Source: DASRIA01 sp963816975
GTDB taxonomy: Bacteria > Actinomycetota > Thermoleophilia > Solirubrobacterales > JBBDJG01
Length of the DNA: 64,000 nt
Direction of reading: 5' to 3'
NCBI GenBank assembly: GCA_963816975.1
Contig: CAWFMD010000006.1
Location: forward strand, 992,001 to 1,056,000
How positions within the stretch are numbered: position 1 is the stretch's first letter; every line of letters starts with the position of its first letter. Below, piece after piece: positions 35,112-42,155 of this stretch. A model generated the notes under the pieces. That model did no database searches. It was not told where the DNA came from and saw only the letters and a program-made list of their open reading frames with translations. Both the position numbers and the translations under genes were made by a program.

Positions 35112-36218
35112 ATGCAGCAGCGTCAGGAAGGCGCGCGCCCGCGGATCGGGCTCGTGCTTGGCGCAGGCGGGGTGATCGGCGGAGCCTGGCTCACCGGCGG
35201 CCTGCACGCGCTTGCGCGGGAAACCGGCTGGGACCCAGCCACCGCGGACTACATCGTCGGCACCTCCGCCGGCTCGATGGTCGGCTCCCTGTGCGCATCC
35301 GGCGTACCGCCCTGGTTCATGGTCGCGCACTCCGGCGGCGAGACCTTCGACGGCGTGCTCGACATCAACGGCCGGCCGGCCGCCGAGGCGGACCGCTCCG
35401 GCGGCGCCGTCTTCCACCTCGAGAAAGCGCCTCCGCCGATCGGCCCCGGCTCCTGGAAGCTGGCGCTCAAGAGCCTCTCCAACCCGCGCGGGCACACACC
35501 GGGCGCAATCCTCAGCGGGTGGCTGCCGCGCGGCTTCATCTCGACCGATCCGCTCAAGCACACGATCCGCCGCGTGGTCCCGCACGGCTGGTCCGCGCAT
35601 CCGGGCCTGTGGGCGATGGCGTGCGACTACTCCAGCGGCCGCCGCGTGGCGTTCGGCAGCGAGCGTTCCCCCCATCCCGACGTGGACCTGGCCGACGCGG
35701 TCGCCGCCTCCTGCGCGATCCCGGGCTTCTACTACCCGGTCACGATCGACGGGCGCCGATACGTCGACGGCGGCATGCACTCGCCGTCCAACCTGGACGT
35801 GCTGCGCCACAAGGGCCTCGATCTCGTGATCTGCATGAACCCCACCTCGTCGCTGCACTCGATCCCGCGCAGACACCCGGTCGAGCGGCTGCACGCGTTC
35901 ATGCGCTCCGCCTCCGGCCGCCGGGTCGGCGGCGAGAAGCAGAGGCTCGAGGAGGCCGGGACCGAGGTCGTGCTGATCCAGCCGACCGCCGAGGACCTGC
36001 AGATCATGGGCGGCAACCTGATGAGCGGGGAGCACCGCCACGAGGTGCTCGAGCTGGCGACCCATACGGTGGCGGAGCAGTTGCGTCGCCCCGCCCTGCG
36101 GCGCGCCCTCGCCGACCTGCCTCCCGGCGATCCCGATCGGATCAACCGGCCGGCGGGGCCGGCCGCGACGTGGCCGCGACCCACCTGGGTCGACGAACCG
36201 GCGTCCTCCGCCGCGTAA
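35112..36218 (+). CDS. Patatin-like phospholipase
   Basis: The protein has 368 residues. The oxyanion loop GLVLGAGGVIGGAWLTG (residues about 13-29), the nucleophile motif IVGTSAGSMVG (GxSxG), and the dyad motif YVDGGMHSPSNLD (DGG) are all present, so the Ser-Asp dyad is complete. Family members cleave fatty acids from lipids. There is no signal peptide or clear membrane helix, so it probably acts in the cytoplasm or at the inner membrane face. An LmeA-like gene follows by 13 bases and may share the transcript. A second patatin lies at 55.7 kb. Confidence 0.88.
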   Translation: MQQRQEGARPRIGLVLGAGGVIGGAWLTGGLHALARETGWDPATADYIVGTSAGSMVGSLCASGVPPWFMVAHSGGETFDGVLDINGRPAAEADRSGGAVFHLEKAPPPIGPGSWKLALKSLSNPRGHTPGAILSGWLPRGFISTDPLKHTIRRVVPHGWSAHPGLWAMACDYSSGRRVAFGSERSPHPDVDLADAVAASCAIPGFYYPVTIDGRRYVDGGMHSPSNLDVLRHKGLDLVICMNPTSSLHSIPRRHPVERLHAFMRSASGRRVGGEKQRLEEAGTEVVLIQPTAEDLQIMGGNLMSGEHRHEVLELATHTVAEQLRRPALRRALADLPPGDPDRINRPAGPAATWPRPTWVDEPASSAA

Positions 36219-36231
36219 GCACGGGCGTTAT

Positions 36232-36864
36232 GTGAAGCTGTCCCCCGAGATGCGGTGGGTCATCGGGGCAGCGATCGTGGTCGGGGTGATCTTCGGGATC
36301 ACGCAGGTATTGCTGCCCAACCACGCCGAGAAGAAGGTGCGTGACCGCCTCACGCGAAACGGCGGCAGCGCGCAGGTCACGATCCGCGCGGTCCCCGCGA
36401 TCCGGCTGCTGTTCGACGACGGTGACCAGCTCGACGTCGAAGCGCGCGGCATCAGGATCCCGGCCCGTGATCTGCGCGGAGGCTCTTTCAAACAGCTCGA
36501 CGGGTTCGACGAGCTGAGGTTCGAGATGACGCGCTCGGCCGTCGGGCCGTTCACGGCTGACCGCGTGCTGATGACGAAGGGAGAGGGAGAGAAGCGCTAC
36601 GACTTCATCTTCCGCGGGAGCACCTCCGCAGGCCAGCTGGCGAACTTCGCGCTGGGGACGTTGCCCCCGGGCCTGCGCTCGCTGATCGAGACCCTCGGCG
36701 GCCGGCCCGCGGAGGCCGAGATCCCGATCCACCTCGACGCCGTGCTGAAGAGCGACGGCGGCCGCGCACAGCTGGTGCGCGGCAGCGGCACGGTCGCGGG
36801 GCTGCCGCTGGGCGGGATCGCGCTGCCGATCGCGGGCGCGATCATCAGCCGGCTCACGGGTTAG
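36232..36864 (+). CDS. LmeA-like (DUF2993) lipid-binding membrane-anchored protein
   Basis: The protein has 210 residues. An N-terminal hydrophobic segment (VIGAAIVVGVIFGITQVLL, residues 10-28) anchors or exports it. The rest resembles DUF2993/LmeA proteins, which have a TULIP-like fold and bind phospholipids: EKKVRDRLTRNGGSAQVTIR, then DQLDVEARGIRIPARDLRGG, and a late GTVAGLPLGGIALPIAGAI. The start is GTG 36232. It overlaps the convergent BadI-like gene by 4 bases. Adjacency to the patatin suggests a lipid-related job, but that is inferred. Confidence 0.65.
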   Translation: MKLSPEMRWVIGAAIVVGVIFGITQVLLPNHAEKKVRDRLTRNGGSAQVTIRAVPAIRLLFDDGDQLDVEARGIRIPARDLRGGSFKQLDGFDELRFEMTRSAVGPFTADRVLMTKGEGEKRYDFIFRGSTSAGQLANFALGTLPPGLRSLIETLGGRPAEAEIPIHLDAVLKSDGGRAQLVRGSGTVAGLPLGGIALPIAGAIISRLTG

Positions 36865-37664
36865 ACCGACACGCCCTCCCTGAACCGCGCGAAGTCAGGC
36901 GGGCGCTTCTCGGTGAAGGCGTTGATGCCCTCCTGGGCCTCCTCCGAGCCGACGAACAGCCCGAGCCCGCTGAACGCGAGCTGGCCCACCCCTGCCAGAT
37001 GCTCCGTGTCGACGTTGAACGACTGCTTGAGGAAGCGCAGCGCGGTGGGGGACAGCGCGAGCATCTCGTCGGCCCAGCGGCGCACCTCGGCGCGGAGCGC
37101 GTCGCGCGGGACGACCGCGTTCACGAGTCCCCACTGGTGCGCGGTCTCCGCGCTGTACCGGCGGCACAGGAACCAGATCTCGCGCGCCCGCTTCTCGCCC
37201 ACGACGCGGGCCAGGTAGGCGGTGCCGAAGCCGGCGTCGAACGAGCCCACCCGCGGCCCGGTCTGGCCGAACGTCGCGTGGTCGGCCGCGATCGACAGGT
37301 CGCACAGCACGTGCAGCACGTGGCCGCCGCCGATCGCGTAGCCGTTCACGGCCGCGACGACCGGCTTGGGAATCTCGCGGATCAGGCGGTGCAGGTACTC
37401 CACCTCGAACAGACCCGACGCGGACGGCCCGTAGTCGCCGGTCTCGGCGCGTTGCTTCTGGTCGCCCCCGGTGCAGAACGCGCGCTCGCCGGCGCCGGTG
37501 ATGCACACCACGCCCACGTCGGCGCTCGCCCACGCGCGCTTCATGCAGTGGTTCAGCTCGTCGATCGTGCGCGCCCGGAACGCGTTCATGCGGTCGGGTC
37601 GGTTGATCGTGATCGTGGCGAGGCCGTCCTCCACCTCGTAGAGGACGTCGGTCAGCTCGTCCAT
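36861..37664 (-). CDS. Enoyl-CoA hydratase family, BadI/MenB-like hydrolase
   Basis: The protein has 267 residues. The crotonase fold is clear: TITINRPDRMNAFRARTIDE, CITGAGERAFCTGGDQKQR, AVNGYAIGGGHVLHVLCDLS and TGPRVGSFDAGFGTAYLARV followed by REIWFLCRRYSA. The GGDQ loop and the FGTAYLARVVG region match 2-ketocyclohexanecarboxyl-CoA hydrolase (BadI) and naphthoyl-CoA synthase (MenB). The downstream region contains a SnoaL-like gene and, just beyond it, a BadH-like dehydrogenase, which favours BadI-type ring cleavage over menaquinone synthesis. The start is ATG 37662-37664 with AAAGGA upstream. Confidence 0.75.
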   Translation of the reverse strand: MDELTDVLYEVEDGLATITINRPDRMNAFRARTIDELNHCMKRAWASADVGVVCITGAGERAFCTGGDQKQRAETGDYGPSASGLFEVEYLHRLIREIPKPVVAAVNGYAIGGGHVLHVLCDLSIAADHATFGQTGPRVGSFDAGFGTAYLARVVGEKRAREIWFLCRRYSAETAHQWGLVNAVVPRDALRAEVRRWADEMLALSPTALRFLKQSFNVDTEHLAGVGQLAFSGLGLFVGSEEAQEGINAFTEKRPPDFARFREGVSV

Positions 37665-37731
37665 GCGGGTTCCTTTCTAGTTGGAGGTGTGCTGGCGCTC
37701 GGCCTCGTCGGCAAGACGATTCGCGGCGAGT

Positions 37732-38121
37732 TCATATCCCCGCCTGGCGCGCCGCCGGCTCGCGCTCCAGGAACGCCCAGATGCGGCCGATCAGCTCACC
37801 TTCCAGCTCGAACACCAGAAACATCGACCAGGCGAGGTCCATGCCGCTCGCCTGGCCCTCCACGGCGTGGCGCCCGGCGAGCAGCCAGCCGTGCGGGCCG
37901 CGGGTCACCTCCAGCAGCTCCACGCGCCCGGAGGTGAAGACCGCTCCGAACTGCTCGCGCAGCGCGGCCCCGACGGCGTCGCGACCGCGCCACAGCTCTC
38001 CCTCCGGAAAGCCCGGCGGTGCGTGCCACTCGACGTCCGGCGTGACGTGCCCGAGGAACGCATCCACGCCGCCCGCGTTCCAGGCATCGATCGCGCCCCG
38101 GAGCAGATCCTCGTCGCTCAT
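37732..38121 (-). CDS. SnoaL-like (NTF2-fold) protein
   Basis: The protein has 129 residues: LLRGAIDAWNAGGVDAFLGH, then VTPDVEWHAPPGFPEGELWR, and GMDLAWSMFLVFELEGELIG. The start ATG at 38119-38121 overlaps the stop of the upstream SDR gene as ATGA, so the two are coupled. It sits between the SDR and the BadI-like gene in one minus-strand run, with a 67-base gap to the latter. It may bind or isomerise an intermediate of that pathway. No specific activity is known. Confidence 0.8.
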   Translation of the reverse strand: MSDEDLLRGAIDAWNAGGVDAFLGHVTPDVEWHAPPGFPEGELWRGRDAVGAALREQFGAVFTSGRVELLEVTRGPHGWLLAGRHAVEGQASGMDLAWSMFLVFELEGELIGRIWAFLEREPAARQAGI

Positions 38122-38840
38122 GCCATCGTGAGCCCGCCGCTCACGCTCAAAGTCTGCCCGGTGATGTAACCCGCGTCCTCGGAGCACAGGAATGCGACCG
38201 CCGCCGCGACGTCGGCGGGCGTGCCGAGCCGCTTCATCGGCACCGCGCGCGTCATCGCCTCGATCACCTTCGCGCCCTCGTCGCCGCCGGTCACCTCGCG
38301 CAGCATCTCGGTGTCCGTGGGGCCGGGGCAGACGGTGTTCGCGGTCACGCCCCGCCGCGCGGCCTCGCGCGCGATCGTCTTCGTGAACGCGATCACCCCA
38401 CCCTTGGCGCCCGAGTACACCGACTCGAGCGAGGAGCCCACCCGGCCCGCATCGGAGCCGATGTTCACGATCCGCCCGTAGCCGCGCTCGATCATCCCCG
38501 GCAGCACCGCGCGGGTGAGTCGCAGCCCGCCTTTGAAGTTGATCTCGATCACCCGGTCCCAGAAGGGCTCATCGGTCTCCACGAACGGGCGCATCTCGTC
38601 CCAGCCGGCATTGTTGACCAGGATCTCGATTGGTCCGAGCTGGTTTTCCACCTCCCGCACGGCGGCGGTCACCGAGCCCGAGTCGGCCACGTCGCAGAGC
38701 ACCGCGATCCCGCCGTCGGCGGCCGGCTCCGTCGCGCGGATGTCGCCGATCGCGACGGTGTGACCGGCGCGCGCGAGCGCCTCCGCGATCCCGCGGCCGA
38801 TCCCGCGGGCCCCGCCGCTGACGAACGCAACCCGGCCCAT
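38118..38840 (-). CDS. Short-chain dehydrogenase, BadH-like
   Basis: The protein has 240 residues with a classical SDR core: AFVSGGARGIGRGIAEAL (cofactor motif TGxxxGxG variant), EILVNNAGWDEMRPF, the catalytic VYSGAKGGVIAFTKTIARE with Ser before YxxxK, and CPGPTDTEML. The NAAG-type loop and the ASGGLTMA end fit 2-hydroxycyclohexanecarboxyl-CoA dehydrogenase (BadH) and 3-oxoacyl-ACP reductase relatives. The coupled SnoaL gene and the BadI-like gene downstream support a ring-oxidation role. A TAGCCT element ends 6 bases before the ATG, so the run may start here. Confidence 0.8.
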   Translation of the reverse strand: MGRVAFVSGGARGIGRGIAEALARAGHTVAIGDIRATEPAADGGIAVLCDVADSGSVTAAVREVENQLGPIEILVNNAGWDEMRPFVETDEPFWDRVIEINFKGGLRLTRAVLPGMIERGYGRIVNIGSDAGRVGSSLESVYSGAKGGVIAFTKTIAREAARRGVTANTVCPGPTDTEMLREVTGGDEGAKVIEAMTRAVPMKRLGTPADVAAAVAFLCSEDAGYITGQTLSVSGGLTMA

Positions 38841-38846
38841 GGCGGC

Positions 38847-38852
38847 AGGCTA
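38847..38852 (-). promoter_or_regulatory. -10 element TAGCCT, leaderless start of the SDR gene
   Basis: On the minus strand TAGCCT ends 6 bases before ATG 38840. It lies at the end of the upstream small gene. Confidence 0.5.
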
Positions 38853-39167
38853 GCGCTGCTGCTTGCGGCCGGGCATCCCGACCGGCGAGGCGACCGCGGC
38901 GATGTCCTTGCTGAGCCGCCACAGGTCCATCTCGCCCACCAGCCGGCGCAGCTCCTGCTTCTCGGCCGCGGTGAGGTTGGAGGGGCGGCCCTTGGACCTG
39001 CGCACCAGCTCGACCGCGCGGCGCCGCGCGCGTGGGTCCACGCCGGCGAAGTGACGGCGGGTCGTGGTCAGCGCCTCCGCCACCGCGAAGGCCCACAGCA
39101 ACGGCACGCCCCGTACCGCCCTGCGGCGTGAGAACCACTTGCCCGCTCTGTAGGGAATGTTGGACAT
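38850..39167 (-). CDS. Conserved actinobacterial hypothetical protein
   Basis: The protein has 105 residues and is basic: NIPYRAGKWFSRRRAVRGVP, then LLWAFAVAEALTTTRRHFAG, and a later ELVRRSKGRPSNLTAAEKQE followed by LRRLVGEMDLWRLSKDIA. The pattern (a short hydrophobic helix, then an R-K-S-x-G-R-x-x-N-L motif) recurs in uncharacterised actinobacterial proteins. I know of no function. The gene stands 22 bases downstream of the hydrolase-DinB gene on the same strand. Confidence 0.6.
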   Translation of the reverse strand: MSNIPYRAGKWFSRRRAVRGVPLLWAFAVAEALTTTRRHFAGVDPRARRRAVELVRRSKGRPSNLTAAEKQELRRLVGEMDLWRLSKDIAAVASPVGMPGRKQQR

Positions 39168-39188
39168 GCGCGGCGACCCGTACCCACT

Positions 39189-41123
39189 CTACGCCTCGGC
39201 GAACAGGCGGGTGTCATCGGCGGCCGCCCGCTCAAGCCCGGAGATCCCGACGCCCAGCAGCCGCACCGGGGTGTCGATCTCGACCCGGCCGAGCAGCTCG
39301 TGCGCCACGCCGCGCACCACCTCGACCTCGCGGGTGGGCGACTCCAGCGTGCGCGAGCGCGTGTACGTGCGGAACGGGCGCAGCCGGATCTTGAGCGTCA
39401 CGGTGCGGCCGCGGTAGCCGCCGCGCTGAAGGCCCTCGCACAGCCGCGCGGCCAGGCGATCGAGCGTCGCGAGCATCACCTCCCGGTCGGAGACGTCCTC
39501 GGCGAACGTGGTCTCGCAGCTCTCCGACTTGCGCTGCCGCGTGGTCTCCACGCGCCGGTTGTCGATCCCGCGCGCGCGGTCGCGCAACTCCGCGCCCACG
39601 CGCGCGCGGCCGAGCGCCTCGTCCTGGGCGCCGGCCAGATCGGCAACGGTCCTGATCCCCGCCCGGCGCAGCCGCTCGAACGTCTTCGGCCCCACGCCGG
39701 GGAGCAGCGACGCCGGCCGCGCGCCCACCGCATCCAGCATCGTCTCCGGCGTCAGCACGCAGAACCCGTCCGGCTTGTCGAGATCGGACGCGATCTTCGC
39801 GAGCAGCTTGTTCGGCGCCAGCCCGATCGAGCACACGAGCCCGGTGTCCTCCTTGATGCGGTGCTTCACGCGGCGGCACTCGCTCTTGGGGAACTCGGAG
39901 TCGCCGAGGTCGAGGTAGGCCTCGTCGAGACCGACGACCTCGACGCGCGCCACCTCCTCCCGCACGATCGCCATCACGCGGCGCGACCACTCCAGGTAGT
40001 GCTCCATGTCGCGCGGCAGCAGCACCATCTGCGGGCAGCGCCGGTGCGCGGTCGCGAGCGGCAGCGCCGAGTGCACGCCGAACTTGCGCGCCTCGTAGGA
40101 CGCCGCCATCACGACGCCGCGCGCCGTCGGGTCGGTGCCGGTCGCGACCACCACCGGCCGGCCGCGCAACTCGGGCCGCCGCCGCAGCTCGACGGAGACG
40201 TAGAACGCGTCCATGTCGAGATGGGCGATCAGCCGGCCAGTCGCGGGACCGCCGACGGCGGCCCGCTCGGTGTTCGCGACGATCTCGTCGATGAACTGCG
40301 GCCACAGTGCGGGCGGCATGTCGTGTCCCATGCCGGAGATCGTCACGAGCTTCGCACCCGCGATCGCGGCGGCCGTGGCCTCGCCGCCGGACTTCGTCAC
40401 GAGCGGGTCGTCCTCGCCGTGGATCACCAGCGTGGGCGCCTTGATGCCGCGCAGCGCCTCGGTGCGGTCGCCGGACGCGAAGATCCCCGCGAGCTGGCGG
40501 AAAAAGCCGGTCGGGTCGTGCGCGCGGTCATAGGAGCGCCCGATCAGCTCGCGCAGCCACGCCTCATCGGCCGGATACTCCGGCGAGCCGACCACCCCGA
40601 AGGTGCGCACCGTGGCGTCGATGTAGCCGGCGCGGTCACCGGGCATCGGCGTGATCATCGCGACCATCGCCTCCTGCGTCGGCTGGCCCACCTCGGGGTT
40701 GCCGGTGGTCGACATGATCGACGTCAGCGACAGCACCCGGTCGGGGTGCTTGGCGGCCAGCACCTGGCCGATCATGCCGCCCATCGAGACCCCGACCACA
40801 TGCGCCGCGGCGATGCCGAGGTGGTCGAGCAGGCCGGCGCTGTCGTCGGCCATGTCGTCGAGCGTGTAGCCGGCGCTGGAGAAGTTGCCGCCCATCAGCT
40901 CCAGCGGGTTCGGCACCGGGCCCTCCGTGTGCGTGGACAGCCCGACGTCGCGGTTGTCGAAGCGGATCACGAAGAAGCCGCGGTCCACGAGCATGTTGCA
41001 GAAGCGCTCGTCCCAGCCCAGCAGCTGTACCCCGAGCCCCATGACCAGCAGCAGCGCCGGCTTGGTCTGGTCGCCGAAGGTCTCGTACTCGATCTCGATG
41101 CCGTTGGCCGGGGCGCGAGGCAT
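39189..41123 (-). CDS. Alpha/beta hydrolase fused in frame to DNA polymerase IV (DinB)
   Basis: This single 644-residue frame has two unrelated parts. Residues 1-290 are an alpha/beta hydrolase: LLLVMGLGVQLLGWDERFC, the nucleophile elbow HVVGVSMGGMIGQVLAAKH, HGEDDPLVTKSGG and a histidine in ISGMGHDMPPALW. Residues about 300-644 are Y-family polymerase IV: LIAHLDMDAFYVSVELRRR (catalytic Asp), VEVVGLDEAYLDLGDSEF (second Asp-Glu), CSIGLAPNKLLAKIASDLD and GVGPKTFERLRRAGIRTVAD. There is no ATG, GTG or TTG at the usual start of DinB, just before IAHLDMDAFY. Either a real fusion exists or an indel removed a stop and start between two genes. The ATG at 41123 has TAGGAT 6 bases upstream. Confidence 0.8.
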   Translation of the reverse strand: MPRAPANGIEIEYETFGDQTKPALLLVMGLGVQLLGWDERFCNMLVDRGFFVIRFDNRDVGLSTHTEGPVPNPLELMGGNFSSAGYTLDDMADDSAGLLDHLGIAAAHVVGVSMGGMIGQVLAAKHPDRVLSLTSIMSTTGNPEVGQPTQEAMVAMITPMPGDRAGYIDATVRTFGVVGSPEYPADEAWLRELIGRSYDRAHDPTGFFRQLAGIFASGDRTEALRGIKAPTLVIHGEDDPLVTKSGGEATAAAIAGAKLVTISGMGHDMPPALWPQFIDEIVANTERAAVGGPATGRLIAHLDMDAFYVSVELRRRPELRGRPVVVATGTDPTARGVVMAASYEARKFGVHSALPLATAHRRCPQMVLLPRDMEHYLEWSRRVMAIVREEVARVEVVGLDEAYLDLGDSEFPKSECRRVKHRIKEDTGLVCSIGLAPNKLLAKIASDLDKPDGFCVLTPETMLDAVGARPASLLPGVGPKTFERLRRAGIRTVADLAGAQDEALGRARVGAELRDRARGIDNRRVETTRQRKSESCETTFAEDVSDREVMLATLDRLAARLCEGLQRGGYRGRTVTLKIRLRPFRTYTRSRTLESPTREVEVVRGVAHELLGRVEIDTPVRLLGVGISGLERAAADDTRLFAEA

Positions 41124-41129
41124 TGGCGC

Positions 41130-41135
41130 ATCCTA
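41130..41135 (-). promoter_or_regulatory. -10 element TAGGAT, leaderless start
   Basis: On the minus strand TAGGAT ends 6 bases before ATG 41123 of the hydrolase-DinB gene. Confidence 0.5.
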
Positions 41136-41172
41136 CCGGTCTGTGCGCTCCGCATCGAGCCGTCGCCGGGGG

Positions 41173-41178
41173 GATACT
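41173..41178 (+). promoter_or_regulatory. -10 element GATACT, leaderless start
   Basis: GATACT ends 6 bases before GTG 41185 of the SnoaL gene. This supports that start over the long upstream open frame. Confidence 0.5.
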
Positions 41179-41184
41179 GGGAGC

Positions 41185-41592
41185 GTGTCCCGCGAGGATT
41201 TCGAGGTCGTGCGCGCCGCCTGGGAAGTCTTCAGCGACGGTCGTCGCGAGGAGTTCCTCCGGCACGTGCATCCCGACGTGGAGCTGGTCCCGTTCGGAGC
41301 GCGGATGGAGGGCAAGGCCTACCGCGGTCACGCGGGCGTGCGCGAGTGGTGGGATCAGGAGATCGACGTCAATTGGGAGACCTTCGAGGTGCACGCAGAG
41401 GAGTTCGAGGACGTCGGCGAGCGCGTCGTGGTGTTCGGCCACTGGCGCGCGCGGGGACGGACGAGCGGGGTCGAGCTGGACACCCCCGCGACCTGGGTGA
41501 TCGAGATCGCGGACGGCAAGATCCGCCGCTGGCAGACCTACACGGATCGCGAGGAGGGGCTACGCGATGCCCGGGCCGGGGGCCCCTCCTAG
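41185..41592 (+). CDS. SnoaL-like (NTF2-fold) protein
   Basis: The protein has 135 residues. It shows SREDFEVVRAAWEVFSDGRR, then FLRHVHPDVELVPFGARMEG, YRGHAGVREWWDQEIDVNWE and a closing TWVIEIADGKIRRWQTYTDR, all typical of SnoaL. The GTG at 41185 is chosen because of the GATACT element just upstream; the open frame reaches much further but overlaps the divergent hydrolase gene. Its stop overlaps the convergent membrane-protein gene by 4 bases. The substrate is unknown. Confidence 0.8.
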   Translation: MSREDFEVVRAAWEVFSDGRREEFLRHVHPDVELVPFGARMEGKAYRGHAGVREWWDQEIDVNWETFEVHAEEFEDVGERVVVFGHWRARGRTSGVELDTPATWVIEIADGKIRRWQTYTDREEGLRDARAGGPS

Positions 41593-42038
41593 GCGAACGC
41601 GAGCTGGATCGCGAGCACCGCGGCGATCGCCGGCAGGCACAGCAGGTGGTCGCGCAGGATCGAGCGGGCGATCGCACCCTGTACGTCGGGCGGGTCACGT
41701 CGCGCTCCCAGCCGCGCGCCGGCCGGGAACGTATGCGTTGCCGCCAGCGCGACGGCCGGCACCACCAGCCCGAGCGAGGCCCACCCGACCCACGCCGGGT
41801 CGTCGCCGCGCGCGATCTGCACCACGATCGCGGCCAGCGTGCCGGCCATCACCGTGGCCACGAGCTTGTTCATCCGCCGCGCCTGGCGGGTGACGCGCCG
41901 GTAGTAGCCGGCGATCGAGGCGAGCGCCTCCTCCGGCAGCGCGGTCCCGCGCCCTCGCAGTGCCTGCACGTCGAACATCAGGTCGAACCACAGGACCGCC
42001 AGCAAAAAGCCCGCTCCCGCGGTCACGAACGCCTCCAT
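41589..42038 (-). CDS. Small integral membrane protein, unknown function
   Basis: The protein has 149 residues and probably four transmembrane helices: FVTAGAGFLLAVLWFDLMFD, VATVMAGTLAAIVVQIARG, WVGWASLGLVVPAVALAATH and HLLCLPAIAAVLAIQLAFA. A basic loop (YYRRVTRQARRMNK) lies between helices one and two. No known domain is evident. ATG 42036-42038 is the first good start; no clear ribosome-binding site. It faces the SnoaL gene at its end and diverges from the CocE-like gene. Confidence 0.65.
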   Translation of the reverse strand: MEAFVTAGAGFLLAVLWFDLMFDVQALRGRGTALPEEALASIAGYYRRVTRQARRMNKLVATVMAGTLAAIVVQIARGDDPAWVGWASLGLVVPAVALAATHTFPAGARLGARRDPPDVQGAIARSILRDHLLCLPAIAAVLAIQLAFA

Positions 42039-42155
42039 GCCCGCGAGTATCCCCGACGGCGATGAACAGACGTTTACCAGACGCCCGTGTCCGGGTACAC
42101 AGCCGCGCAGCAGCGCATCGGAAGAGCGTCGGTTCACAACTCATAGGGGGATCAG

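Noticed and set aside
39300..42065. 921-residue open frame on the plus strand
   Set aside because: It is antisense to the hydrolase-DinB gene, is Arg-, Ala- and His-rich and has no domain. GC-rich third positions create such shadows.
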